From positions 105,850 through 169,849 of the forward strand of contig NZ_NRGS01000025.1 of assembly GCF_002332425.1 (NCBI RefSeq): DNA of 64,000 bases. Reading direction: 5' to 3'. Positions within the stretch are counted from its first letter, which is position 1. The number at the start of each line of letters is the position of its first letter. Both the position numbers and the translations under genes were made by a program. Source of the stretch: Brachybacterium alimentarium. Its GTDB lineage: Bacteria > Actinomycetota > Actinomycetes > Actinomycetales > Dermabacteraceae. The notes beneath the pieces were generated by a model, which worked only from the letters and a program-made list of their open reading frames with translations, had not been told where the DNA came from and ran no database searches. Below, piece by piece: positions 17,603 through 25,475 of this stretch.

Positions 17603-18484
17603 ATGGGCGAATTCATCGACTGGATGCTGTCCTTGTCCGGGCAGGTCGAGGACTGGATCCTGGTCGTCGCCGACGCCTGGTGGGTCTACCTCGTCATCTA
17701 CGGGCTGTCCGCACTGGACGGCTTCTTCCCGACGGCTCCGAGCGAGTCGACGATCGTGTCGCTCTCCTCCCTGTGGTCCTCCTCCGGCCGGCCCTACCTC
17801 CTCCTGATCGGTCTCGCGGCATGGATCGGGGCCTGGACCGGGGACAACATCGGCTACTGGCTCGGGAGCAAGATCGGCTGGGAGCGCTTCCGGTTCCTGC
17901 GTGAGGGCAAGGGGCGCACGGCGGTCGAAGCCGCTGAGCGTGGCTTGCAGCGACGCGCGCTGCTCTTCCTCATGACCGCCAGGTACATCCCCTTCGGACG
18001 CACGGCCGTCAACCTCGTCGCCGGGGCGGTGCACTTCCCGCATGCCAAGTTCTGGCCGCGCTCCCTGCTGTCGACCTTCGTGTGGGCCGTGTACTCCTGC
18101 GCGATCGGTGCCATCGCCGGTGCCTGGTTCGGTGAGCACAACCTGCTGGCGATCACGGTCGCGCTCGTCGCCGCCGTGGTGCTCGCGCTGATCGCCGAGC
18201 GCGTGATCAACGCCGTCCACCGCACGCTGGACCGCCGCGCCGAGGCCCTTGGAGAGATCGTCCCGGACCGGGACGAGGACGAGCCCCTCTCCGGACCGGA
18301 GGGGCCGACGGCCCAGGCCGCCCACGCCGCCGCGGCGCAGGACTCGCAGGACTTCGCCTCCCAGGTTCCGCAGGACTCCGCCTCGCAGGTCCCGCTGGAT
18401 TCCACCGGTCCGCGGGCGAGCGGGACGCCAGAGCTCGCAGATCCAGAACCCGTCACCGCACAAGGACAGGACAGTCCCGCATGA
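17603..18484 (+). CDS. DedA family (SNARE-associated) membrane protein
   Basis: A 293-residue inner-membrane protein of the DedA/VTT superfamily, linked to undecaprenyl-phosphate or phospholipid flipping and membrane homeostasis. Typical motifs are present: FFPTAPSEST (about 42-51), AWTGDNIGYWLGSKIG (78-93) and ARYIPFGRTAVNLVAG (127-142). A long Ala/Gln/Ser-rich cytosolic tail after about residue 215, with QVPQDS-type repeats, has no recognisable fold. GAGGAAGGAACCC precedes the ATG. It overlaps the next gene by ATGA. Confidence 0.93.
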   Translation: MGEFIDWMLSLSGQVEDWILVVADAWWVYLVIYGLSALDGFFPTAPSESTIVSLSSLWSSSGRPYLLLIGLAAWIGAWTGDNIGYWLGSKIGWERFRFLREGKGRTAVEAAERGLQRRALLFLMTARYIPFGRTAVNLVAGAVHFPHAKFWPRSLLSTFVWAVYSCAIGAIAGAWFGEHNLLAITVALVAAVVLALIAERVINAVHRTLDRRAEALGEIVPDRDEDEPLSGPEGPTAQAAHAAAAQDSQDFASQVPQDSASQVPLDSTGPRASGTPELADPEPVTAQGQDSPA

Positions 18485-18990
18485 CCATCAGCATCCGCCC
18501 GGCGCTTCCCGCTGACGTACGAGCCATCAACGCGCTCGTCGAGCCGATGACGCACACCGGGATCCTGCTCGGCAAGGATCTCGTGTCGTACTACGAGGCG
18601 GTGCAGGAGTTCCTCGTCGCCGTGGACGACAGCGGGGAGGTGGTCGGTTGCGGCGCCCTCCACGTGATGTGGGAGGACCTCGCCGAGGTGCGCACCCTGG
18701 CGGTGCACGACAGCCAGCGCAGCACCGGACTGGGGCACCGCATGCTCGTCGCGCTGCTGGAGCGCGCCACGCAGCTCGGGCTCAGCCGCGTCTTCTGTCT
18801 CACCTTCGAGGTCGAATTCTTCGCCCGTCATGGCTTCGAAGTGATGGCCGAGGTGGTCGAGCCCGAGATCTACAACCAGCTCCTGCGCTCTCCGGACGAA
18901 GGCATCGCGGAGTTCCTCGACTTGGCTCGCGTCAAGCCCAACACTCTCGGCAACACCCGCATGATCTGGACGCTGCCGAGCGGGGACTGA
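18481..18990 (+). CDS. argA: Amino-acid N-acetyltransferase, short ArgA type
   Basis: A GNAT-fold protein of 169 residues that matches the actinobacterial stand-alone N-acetylglutamate synthase (Rv2747-like): VGCGALHVMWEDLAEVRTLAV, the acetyl-CoA loop HDSQRSTGLGHRML, FEVEFFARHGFEV and the end-motif EFLDLARVKPNTLGNTRM. It would make N-acetylglutamate, the first step of arginine synthesis. No other arg gene is nearby. The ATGA overlap couples it to dedA. Confidence 0.85.
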   Translation: MTISIRPALPADVRAINALVEPMTHTGILLGKDLVSYYEAVQEFLVAVDDSGEVVGCGALHVMWEDLAEVRTLAVHDSQRSTGLGHRMLVALLERATQLGLSRVFCLTFEVEFFARHGFEVMAEVVEPEIYNQLLRSPDEGIAEFLDLARVKPNTLGNTRMIWTLPSGD

Positions 18991-19047
18991 CAGGCTCCCG
19001 GATCGGCGCTGCAGCGACCGGAACACCCCGTCGTCGGAACCCGTGGG

Positions 19048-20013
19048 TCAGGGGAGGCGCAGTCCCTCCTCGGTCCGCGCGGCGAGCCCGTCGGCCACGA
19101 GGGACGTCATGCAGCGCTCCACGCGGGGCCGGTCCTCGGGATCCAGCGCGAGCAGATCCTTGGTCGGCGCCTCGCCGTCGCGGCGCAGGGCCGCCATGAT
19201 CTGACCGCGCATCTGACGGTCGGTGCCCTCGAAGGTCTGGCGACGTCGGGTGTCGACGGGAGCGGCCGGGCTGCCGCCGGCGACCCAGGCGCACCCGTTC
19301 TCGGCCAGGGGGCATTGCGCGCAGCGAGGGGAACGAGCAGTGCACACGAGAGCCCCGAGCTCCATGACCGCCTGGTTCCAGGCGACCGATCGCTCACGCT
19401 CGGCCGGCAGGCTGCGCGTGGCCAGCGCGCGCTCCGCCGCCGAGTAGGAGCGGGCGGGCAGGGCGACGCCTTCGACGCTCCGGGCGAGGACGCGCCGGAT
19501 GTTGGTGTCCACCACGACGGCACGGTCATGGTGGGCGAACGCGGTGATGGCAGCGGCCGTGTACTCGCCGATGCCGGGCAGGGCGCGCAGAGCGTCGAGC
19601 CCGCGAGGGACCGTTCCCCCATGCTCGCGCACGATCGTTCTCGCGCACTCCTGCAACCGCAATGCGCGGCGCGGATATCCCAGCCGGTCCCAGCAGCGCA
19701 GGACCTCCGAGGTCGGGGCGTCTGCGAGATCCGCGGGGGTGGGCCACTGCCGCATCCACTCCGTCCACCGGGGGAGCACCCGCGAGACTGGGGTCTGCTG
19801 CAGCATCACCTCGGAGACCAGCACGGCCCAGGCGGAGGTGTCCTCATGACGCCAGGGGAGATCGCGGCCGTGGTGGGCGAACCACTCGATCACCGTCTCC
19901 ACGCTGAGGTCAGACACCTGATCTGTCGGAGGTGTCTGCTCCTGAGCACTGCGGGGCGGGACCTCTCGGTCCCGCCCCGCAGTGAGGAGAGGTGGTGCCG
20001 GGGCACCATTCAT
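19048..20013 (-). CDS. mutY: A/G-specific adenine glycosylase MutY
   Basis: Removes adenine mispaired with 8-oxoguanine. Features in the 321 residues: SEVMLQQTP with the catalytic Glu, helix-hairpin-helix LRALPGIGEYTAAAI, the catalytic Asp in VVDTNIRRVLAR, and an iron-sulfur loop C-x6-C-x2-C-x6-C (CTARSPRCAQCPLAENGC), one residue longer in the last gap than the common C-x5-C. The ATG at 20013 is five bases after the mscL stop with no clear ribosome site, so a later start is possible. Confidence 0.93.
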   Translation of the reverse strand: MNGAPAPPLLTAGRDREVPPRSAQEQTPPTDQVSDLSVETVIEWFAHHGRDLPWRHEDTSAWAVLVSEVMLQQTPVSRVLPRWTEWMRQWPTPADLADAPTSEVLRCWDRLGYPRRALRLQECARTIVREHGGTVPRGLDALRALPGIGEYTAAAITAFAHHDRAVVVDTNIRRVLARSVEGVALPARSYSAAERALATRSLPAERERSVAWNQAVMELGALVCTARSPRCAQCPLAENGCAWVAGGSPAAPVDTRRRQTFEGTDRQMRGQIMAALRRDGEAPTKDLLALDPEDRPRVERCMTSLVADGLAARTEEGLRLP

Positions 20014-20018
20014 GTCGT

Positions 20019-20504
20019 TCAGACCTGGGGAGGCGTTGCGCCACCCTGCTGAGGGGGCGTGGTGCCGTCCTGCGGAGCCGTGCTGCCGTCCTGGAGGGGA
20101 GCAGCGCCAGCAGCGTGCTGAGGAGCCAGGGCGTCACGGATCTCGGTGAGGAGCAGGATGTCCTCGGAGACCGCGGACTCCTCTTCCTCAGGGAGCCCAC
20201 GGCGACGACGGTCCATCTTGCGCGCGGCCGAGATCGGCAGCACGAAGACGAAGTACACGACAGCTGCCGTGATGAGGAATGCGATGACTGCAGAGAGGAT
20301 CGCGCCGATATCCACCTTGGTGGATTCGTTCGTGATCTTGAAGGCCAGGCCGTCGACGTTGTTACCGCCGAAGACGTTGATGACGGGCTGGATCATGTTC
20401 TCCACGAACGCGGTGATCAGGGCCGTGAAGGCGGAGCCGATGACGACACCGACGGCAAGGTCGATGACGTTGCCCTGCATGATGAATTCCTTGAAGCCCT
20501 TCAT
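20019..20504 (-). CDS. mscL: Large-conductance mechanosensitive channel MscL
   Basis: A homopentameric inner-membrane pressure valve. The 161-residue protein begins MKGFKEFIMQGNVIDLAVGVVIGSAF (the N-terminal amphipathic helix and TM1), has the periplasmic loop with GGNNVDGLAF, then TM2 (AILSAVIAFLITAAVVYFVFV) and the basic RKMDRRRR cluster. The C-terminal tail is Gln/Pro/Gly-rich with repeated QDGST/TTPPQ units. ATG 20504 has AAGGA upstream and matches the family start; an upstream ATG at 20555 does not. A possible TAGAGT -10 overlaps the stop of the upstream gene. Confidence 0.97.
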   Translation of the reverse strand: MKGFKEFIMQGNVIDLAVGVVIGSAFTALITAFVENMIQPVINVFGGNNVDGLAFKITNESTKVDIGAILSAVIAFLITAAVVYFVFVLPISAARKMDRRRRGLPEEEESAVSEDILLLTEIRDALAPQHAAGAAPLQDGSTAPQDGTTPPQQGGATPPQV

Positions 20505-20562
20505 AGGGTCATCCTTACTGATTCGGGGAGAGGGAAAGCCGCTTGCACGGCCCACCGGGACT

Positions 20563-21201
20563 CTAACCGATCAGCGCGACGCTCAACCAGCCTTCCGCCG
20601 AGGAGCGGGCGAGGACGGCCGCATCATCGCGGTCGATCGCGACCAGGACCTGCGCTGGTGCTGCGGTTCCGCTGCTGAGCATGGAGGAGGTCTCCGGGTC
20701 GCGATCCGATGGGACCTCGACCACATGGGCGAGAATGCGGCGGGGAACGGCGGACTCCGGGGCGGAGCCGATGATCTCCACCTGGGACCCGGGGATCAGC
20801 AGCGGCGCCAGCGCCGCGGGGACGGGCACGGCCATCAGCGCGGATCCGTCGGCGACGGCGGAGGGCTCGCCTCCATCGAGTGCTCCGGTCAGCACAGGGG
20901 AGTCGGCCGGCACCCGCACCGCCGTCTCCTGCCCGACGATCCCCTCGGCGCTCGAGACGGCTCCCGGCGGGACCAGGTCGACCGCTACGCGCACCGAGCG
21001 GAGGTGATGGGCATCCAGCACCGTGCCGGCCGGCAGCTCGACATCCGCCACGACGACGGTGGCTGCCTGGCTGTCCGGTGGCAGCAGAGGCGGGACGACC
21101 AGGGCGAGGACCAGCGCAGCGGCGAGGGCCGCGAGGGTGCGCCGGCGTCGACGCAGAGCGCGCCGCCAGACGGGGAGCTGGGCACGGATCCGAGGGAGCA
21201 T
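20563..21201 (-). CDS. SAF domain protein (CpaB/RcpC-like)
   Basis: A 212-residue protein with an Arg-rich N-terminus, one membrane anchor (about 22-42, ALAAALVLALVVPPLL) and an extracytoplasmic SAF domain (VVVADVELPAGTVLDAHHLRSVRV) as in CpaB/RcpC pilus-assembly proteins. No pilus genes are nearby, so its role is open. TAGCCT (21208-21213, minus strand) ends six bases before the ATG without a Shine-Dalgarno: probably leaderless. Confidence 0.8.
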   Translation of the reverse strand: MLPRIRAQLPVWRRALRRRRRTLAALAAALVLALVVPPLLPPDSQAATVVVADVELPAGTVLDAHHLRSVRVAVDLVPPGAVSSAEGIVGQETAVRVPADSPVLTGALDGGEPSAVADGSALMAVPVPAALAPLLIPGSQVEIIGSAPESAVPRRILAHVVEVPSDRDPETSSMLSSGTAAPAQVLVAIDRDDAAVLARSSAEGWLSVALIG

Positions 21202-21329
21202 GGCCCGAGGCTAGAGCGCGCTCCTGCCGGGCCGCGCGACGGCGCAGCCGGCGGTGGACGAGCTCGGTCTGTGGAGGAGAGGTCGTGACGCCGGCCGCGC
21301 AGCCGTCGGACCAGCGCCCGGGCCGTGGG

Positions 21330-21704
21330 TCAGGAGGCGGCGGGAGCGGGCTGGCTGCTGGTGCTGCCGGCGCTGCTGGACTCCGTGCTGGCGCTGGTGC
21401 TGGTGCTGGTGCTGGTGCTGGTGCTGGTGCTGGAGTCCGAGCTCGAGCGTGCCGCGGAGGAGGACTCCGTCGAGCTGTCGCCCGTGCCGGAGGCCGCCGA
21501 GGAGCCCGAGGAGGAGGCGCCCGAGGACGCGGAGTCCGTGGAGTAGAAGCCGGGGCCCTTGAAGACGATCCCCACGGAGTCGAAGACCTTGCGCAACGTT
21601 TCCTGCGTGCACTCGGGGCACGTCACCAGAGAGGCGTCGCTGAAGCTCTGGTACTGCTCGAACCGATGACCGCAGTTCTTGCAGGCATAAACATAGGTGG
21701 GCAC
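21330..21704 (-). CDS. FmdB family zinc-ribbon protein
   Basis: A 124-residue protein beginning at GTG 21704, placed there by GGAGGA seven bases upstream. The first 55 residues are the FmdB zinc ribbon (YACKNCGHRFEQYQS, TCPECTQETLRKVF). The rest is a low-complexity Ser/Thr/Ala tail, including a (Ser-Thr)n stretch from a hexanucleotide repeat. FmdB proteins are regulatory or of unknown function. It follows the cyclo-ligase gene on the same strand. Confidence 0.85.
   Translation of the reverse strand: MPTYVYACKNCGHRFEQYQSFSDASLVTCPECTQETLRKVFDSVGIVFKGPGFYSTDSASSGASSSGSSAASGTGDSSTESSSAARSSSDSSTSTSTSTSTSTSASTESSSAGSTSSQPAPAAS
21393..21428. repeat. Hexanucleotide microsatellite inside the FmdB gene
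   Basis: Six perfect GCTGGT units plus degenerate copies on both sides. On the coding (minus) strand this reads ACCAGC and encodes alternating Ser and Thr. Changes in copy number would keep the frame. Confidence 0.9.
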
Positions 21705-21762
21705 GCGGAGTCCTCCGGGATGTTCTGTGAACTCGACCGCGGAAGGCGCGGCCGCGACGATT

Positions 21763-22446
21763 CTACGACTGGGACGGGACGTGTGGGGTCTCTGCGCCAT
21801 CGATCGTGACCAGGCAGACGAGCCCGTCGGCCGTGAGCACGGCCGGGATCGGGATGTCGTGCTCCTCGCGCGGGAGCGAACCCGCCGAGAGGAGCTCGGA
21901 GGGATGCACCACCGCGATCACCTCGCAGCTGTCGCGCACCTGGGTGAGTGCCCGGTCGTAGTACCCGGCGCCGTGGCCGATGCGCGTGCCGAGGCGATCC
22001 ACCGCGACCGCCGGCGCGAGCACCAGGGCGGCACGGGCGAGGGCATCGGGACCGATCCTCTCCCCGGCGGGCTCCATGCCGAATCCGCGCCCCGGGGACG
22101 CGACGAAGTCGGAGTGCCCGTCCCACCGGATCCAGTCGAGTCGCTCCGCTCCCGCAGCAGCAGGGAACACGAGGTCCGCCCCGAGCTCGGCGAGCCGGCG
22201 CGCCAGGGGCAGCACGTCGGCTTCGGTGGGGGTCGGATGATAGGCGGCGACCAGCGGGCGTTCGGTGCCGGCCGCTGCCAGGAGCGCCTGGATCCGCGCG
22301 ATCACGGGCTCGGCCTCCTCCAGCAGCTGCTGGGACTCCCGGGCACGACGTCGCGCACCGTCCTGCCCTCCGTAGCGCTCCCGACGCTGGGCCCGCAGCA
22401 TGCTGCGCAGCTCCTTCTTCCGCGTGGTGATCGCCTCCGTGTCCAT
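21763..22446 (-). CDS. 5-formyltetrahydrofolate cyclo-ligase
   Basis: Converts 5-formyl-THF to 5,10-methenyl-THF with ATP. The 227-residue product has the N-terminal basic ATP-binding segment (TTRKKELRSMLRAQRRERY) and the signature RIGHGAGYYDRAL. ATG 22446 matches the usual family start and has GTGGAG close by; the frame stays open further upstream but antisense to the next gene. It diverges from the GNAT gene, a neighbourhood often shared with galU, moeA and sepX/glpR in actinobacteria. Confidence 0.93.
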   Translation of the reverse strand: MDTEAITTRKKELRSMLRAQRRERYGGQDGARRRARESQQLLEEAEPVIARIQALLAAAGTERPLVAAYHPTPTEADVLPLARRLAELGADLVFPAAAGAERLDWIRWDGHSDFVASPGRGFGMEPAGERIGPDALARAALVLAPAVAVDRLGTRIGHGAGYYDRALTQVRDSCEVIAVVHPSELLSAGSLPREEHDIPIPAVLTADGLVCLVTIDGAETPHVPSQS

Positions 22447-22572
22447 GTGCTCCACGATCCCACAGCGCACCTCTGAGCGCGCCTCACCTGGACGGGCACC
22501 TCGCCACTCCACCTCGCCACCCAGCAGCGAGACGTGCCCCGGGCGCGGGCCGCGCCCGTCTACGATGGCGCG

Positions 22573-23199
22573 ATGGTTCACGTGTGGCCGCTGACACTGC
22601 GCGACGGGGAGCTGGTGCTGCGGCCCCTGCGACGCCGTGATCGCGCCGATTTCGAGCGCCTGCGCACCCGCAACCGCGAGTGGCTGCGGCCCTGGGACGC
22701 CACGGATCCGGAGGCTCCCCGCAGGATCCTCCCCTTCAGCTCCGTGCGACGCTGGAACGAGCAGCAGGCACGCCTGGGGCTGTATCTGCCGCTGCTGATC
22801 ACCGTGCGCGGCAAGCCGGCCGGCCAGATCACCGCAGGTCCGATCCAGTACGGCGCGCTGCGCACCGCAACTCTCGGCTACTGGATCGATCGGGACCTGG
22901 CCGGAGCCGGTCTCGTGCCGAGATCCGCGGCGCTGATGATCGATCACCTCTTCGCCGAGCTCGGGCTGCACCGGGTGGAGGTGACGGTCCGCCCCGAGAA
23001 CGACGCCAGCCTGAGAGTGGTCCAGAAACTGCATCTGCGCCCCGAGGGGACTCGCCGCGCCGCGATCCACGTCGACGGCGCCTGGCGCGATCACAGCGTC
23101 TTCGCGCTCACGGCGGAGGAGGTGAGGACGGGGGATGACGGCAAGGGCGTCCTCGCGCGACTTCACAGAGAGTTCTTCTCCGACACGCCCATGGGATGA
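22573..23199 (+). CDS. GNAT acetyltransferase, RimJ/RimL type
   Basis: A 208-residue N-acetyltransferase of the ribosomal-protein-alanine class: LRPLRRRDRADFERLRTRNREWLRPWDAT at the N-terminus, LGYWIDRDLAGAGL and the acetyl-CoA region (LHRVEVTVRPENDASLRVVQKL). Orthologues sit beside sepX/glpR in many actinobacteria. TACGAT (22561-22566) ends six bases before ATG 22573 and there is no ribosome site, so the start and a leaderless transcript support each other. Confidence 0.88.
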   Translation: MVHVWPLTLRDGELVLRPLRRRDRADFERLRTRNREWLRPWDATDPEAPRRILPFSSVRRWNEQQARLGLYLPLLITVRGKPAGQITAGPIQYGALRTATLGYWIDRDLAGAGLVPRSAALMIDHLFAELGLHRVEVTVRPENDASLRVVQKLHLRPEGTRRAAIHVDGAWRDHSVFALTAEEVRTGDDGKGVLARLHREFFSDTPMG

Positions 23200-23235
23200 C
23201 CAGGGAAATCACATCCCTGTCATTAGTGTGTCGGT

Positions 23236-24123
23236 GTGGAGTCCATCAACCTCGGCGCCGTCCTCTTCGGCCTTCTGCTGCTGCTGTGGGTGGCCTATGC
23301 CCTCCCGCGGACGGCAGGCCGCCGCGAGGTGATGGGCCGAGCGCGGGAGACGGAGCTCACCGAGATCAGCTCGGGAACCCGTGATCTGTCCGAGGCCGTC
23401 CACGCCCGTCGCTCCTCCCGTGAGGTGAATGCCGCTATGTCCCAGGACCGCCTGCTCCTGCGTCCCGCCGATCCGACCAGTCGCCCGCGCTTCGACGCAG
23501 TGCCCGGTGCCCGCATCGACCTGCTCGAGGAGCGCGCCCGAGCGCGGCGTCTCATGAAGGTCGTGCTGGTGGGGATGGTTGCGATCACCCTCGCGCTCGT
23601 CGGGCTCGCTGTGGCCCAGATCCTCACCTGGTGGGTGCCGGCGATCGCCGTCATCGCCCTGACCACGTACCTGCTGGGCCTGCGCCGGGCCGAGCTCGAG
23701 AGGCGCGCCCGCGTCACCCGCGCGGCAACCCTTGCCCGTCAGGAGCGAGCGCAGCGCGAGACCAGCCGTCGAGCGGCCTCGACCGGATCGCAGTCCGCGG
23801 CAGTGGAGCCGACGGGGACCACCGCGCAGACGGGTTCCGCCCCGGTGCGTCGGGAGCCGCTGGAAGCCACCACCGAGCGCGCCGCGCACCAGGTCACGGC
23901 GGCCGGTGAGTGGACCCCGCGCCCCGTCCCGGCGCCCACGTACGCACTGCGTGGCGAAGTGGACGATCTCGCCACCCGTCACGCTGCCCACCGCCAGAGC
24001 ATGCAGTCGGCCACGGTGCCGCTGGAGAGCGACTCGGTCGAGGAGCTCGAGGCGGTCGACGAAGCCTTCGCCCCCGCCCAGGACCTCCACCTCGACGAGA
24101 TCCTCGCGCGACGTCGGGCCTGA
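23236..24123 (+). CDS. SepX/GlpR-like membrane protein
   Basis: A 295-residue actinobacterial membrane protein with TM1 at 6-24 followed by the YALPRTAGRREVM linker, a charged segment, then a hairpin of two TMs (about 107-127 and 132-150) and a long cytosolic tail ending HLDEILARRRA. This architecture and the position after the RimJ-like GNAT and 5-FTHF cyclo-ligase match SepX of Streptomyces and GlpR of Corynebacterium, which bind divisome or polar-growth proteins. The gephyrin-like moeA partner is absent from this window. Start GTG 23236 lies six bases after TAGTGT, so it is probably leaderless. Confidence 0.7.
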   Translation: MESINLGAVLFGLLLLLWVAYALPRTAGRREVMGRARETELTEISSGTRDLSEAVHARRSSREVNAAMSQDRLLLRPADPTSRPRFDAVPGARIDLLEERARARRLMKVVLVGMVAITLALVGLAVAQILTWWVPAIAVIALTTYLLGLRRAELERRARVTRAATLARQERAQRETSRRAASTGSQSAAVEPTGTTAQTGSAPVRREPLEATTERAAHQVTAAGEWTPRPVPAPTYALRGEVDDLATRHAAHRQSMQSATVPLESDSVEELEAVDEAFAPAQDLHLDEILARRRA

Positions 24124-24147
24124 GACAGGATCGGGAAGGGAGCGTCC

Positions 24148-25365
24148 GTGCGGATCGTGGAGAGCGAGGGCGCTCTCGCCAGGGCCGGCCTGAGCGAGCG
24201 ACCGGTCGCGGTGCTCGATCTCGACGCCTTCGACGCGAACCTCGAGGACCTCGCCCGTCGCGCCGCCGGCACCCCGATCCGCGTTGCCTCGAAGTCGTTG
24301 CGGGTCCGGTCCCTGCTGGAGCGTGCGCTCTCCCATCCTGCCTTCTCCGGAATCCTGGCGTACACGCTGCCGGAAGCGCTCTGGCTGGTCGGCCACGGAC
24401 TCGGCGACATCGTCGTCGCCTACCCGACGGTTGATCGCGGCGCCCTGCGGCAGCTGGTGACCGCACCGAAGGTGGCGGGCTCGATCACCCTCATGGTCGA
24501 TGAGACGTCCCAGCTCGACCTGATCCTCGACGCCACCGCAGACCTCCGCTCCCGTGCCGGTGCGCGCATACGGGTCGCGATCGAGCTCGACGTCTCCTAC
24601 TCCCCGCTGCCCGGCCTCCGCTTCGGTGCGTACCGCTCCCCGGTGCGCGGTCCGCAGCAGGCTGTGAGCCTTGCTCGCGAGATCGCCGCCCGGCCCGCTC
24701 TCGAGCTCGTTGGGCTGATGGCCTACGAGGGCCACATCGCCGGGGTCACCGATTCCTCGTCGACGCCGTACGGCCTCGCGGTGCGCGCGATGAAGGCGCT
24801 CTCGCGGCCGGACGTCGCTGCACGCCGCACCGAGGCTGTCGCGGCGGTGCGCGAGGTCGCCGACCTCGAATTCGTCAACGGCGGAGGCACCGGTTCGATC
24901 GAGTCCACCGGCGCCGAGCCCGCGGTCACCGAGATCGCGGCCGGGTCCGGGCTGATCGGCCCCGGCCTCTTCGACGGATATCGCGGTTTCCGCCCGCAGC
25001 CCGCCCTGCACCTCGGATTCCCCGTGGTGCGCCGCCCGGCACCGGGCGTGGCGACCCTGCTCGGGGGAGGCTGGATCGCGAGCGGCGCCCCCGGAGCGGA
25101 CAGGCTGCCCACGATCACCGCCCCGCGCGGGCTCTCCTTCGCTCCGCAGGAGGCGGCCGGGGAGGTGCAGACCCCCGTGCTCGGAGCCGCTGCCGATGAT
25201 CTCCGGGTCGGGGACACGGTCTGGCTGCGTCATGCGAAGGCGGGCGAGCCCGCGGAGCATGTGAGCTCGTACGTTCTCATCCGCGGTGCGGGGGACGAGG
25301 CGGACCCGATCACCGTGGGCGCCGTCGTCGACACCTACCGCGGCGAGGGGCGGGTCTTCCTATGA
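24148..25365 (+). CDS. Alanine-racemase-fold PLP enzyme (amino acid deaminase/aldolase family)
   Basis: A 405-residue protein with the N-terminal PLP barrel of the D-threonine aldolase/D-serine dehydratase-like family: RVASKSLRVRSLLERAL carries the Schiff-base Lys, EFVNGGGTGSIEST binds phosphate, and the C-terminal beta domain supplies metal ligands. Substrate cannot be told from sequence. GTG 24148 is preceded by GGGAAGGGAG. It is followed by a sugar-lactone oxidase gene, a recurrent actinobacterial pair. Confidence 0.8.
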   Translation: MRIVESEGALARAGLSERPVAVLDLDAFDANLEDLARRAAGTPIRVASKSLRVRSLLERALSHPAFSGILAYTLPEALWLVGHGLGDIVVAYPTVDRGALRQLVTAPKVAGSITLMVDETSQLDLILDATADLRSRAGARIRVAIELDVSYSPLPGLRFGAYRSPVRGPQQAVSLAREIAARPALELVGLMAYEGHIAGVTDSSSTPYGLAVRAMKALSRPDVAARRTEAVAAVREVADLEFVNGGGTGSIESTGAEPAVTEIAAGSGLIGPGLFDGYRGFRPQPALHLGFPVVRRPAPGVATLLGGGWIASGAPGADRLPTITAPRGLSFAPQEAAGEVQTPVLGAAADDLRVGDTVWLRHAKAGEPAEHVSSYVLIRGAGDEADPITVGAVVDTYRGEGRVFL

Positions 25366-25475
25366 CCGCCGCCGCCTGCACCCGGCCCGAGCCGCTCGTC
25401 GCACTCCGGCACCGTCAGAGCTGACGCGATCGGGATCCACCGGGCGATCTCCCACCAGGCAGCAGAGGAGCTTCC

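Noticed and set aside
21330..21546. Plus-strand ORF rich in Leu-Val over the FmdB repeat
   Set aside because: It is the reverse reading of the Ser-Thr repeat in the FmdB gene; the zinc ribbon lies on the minus strand.
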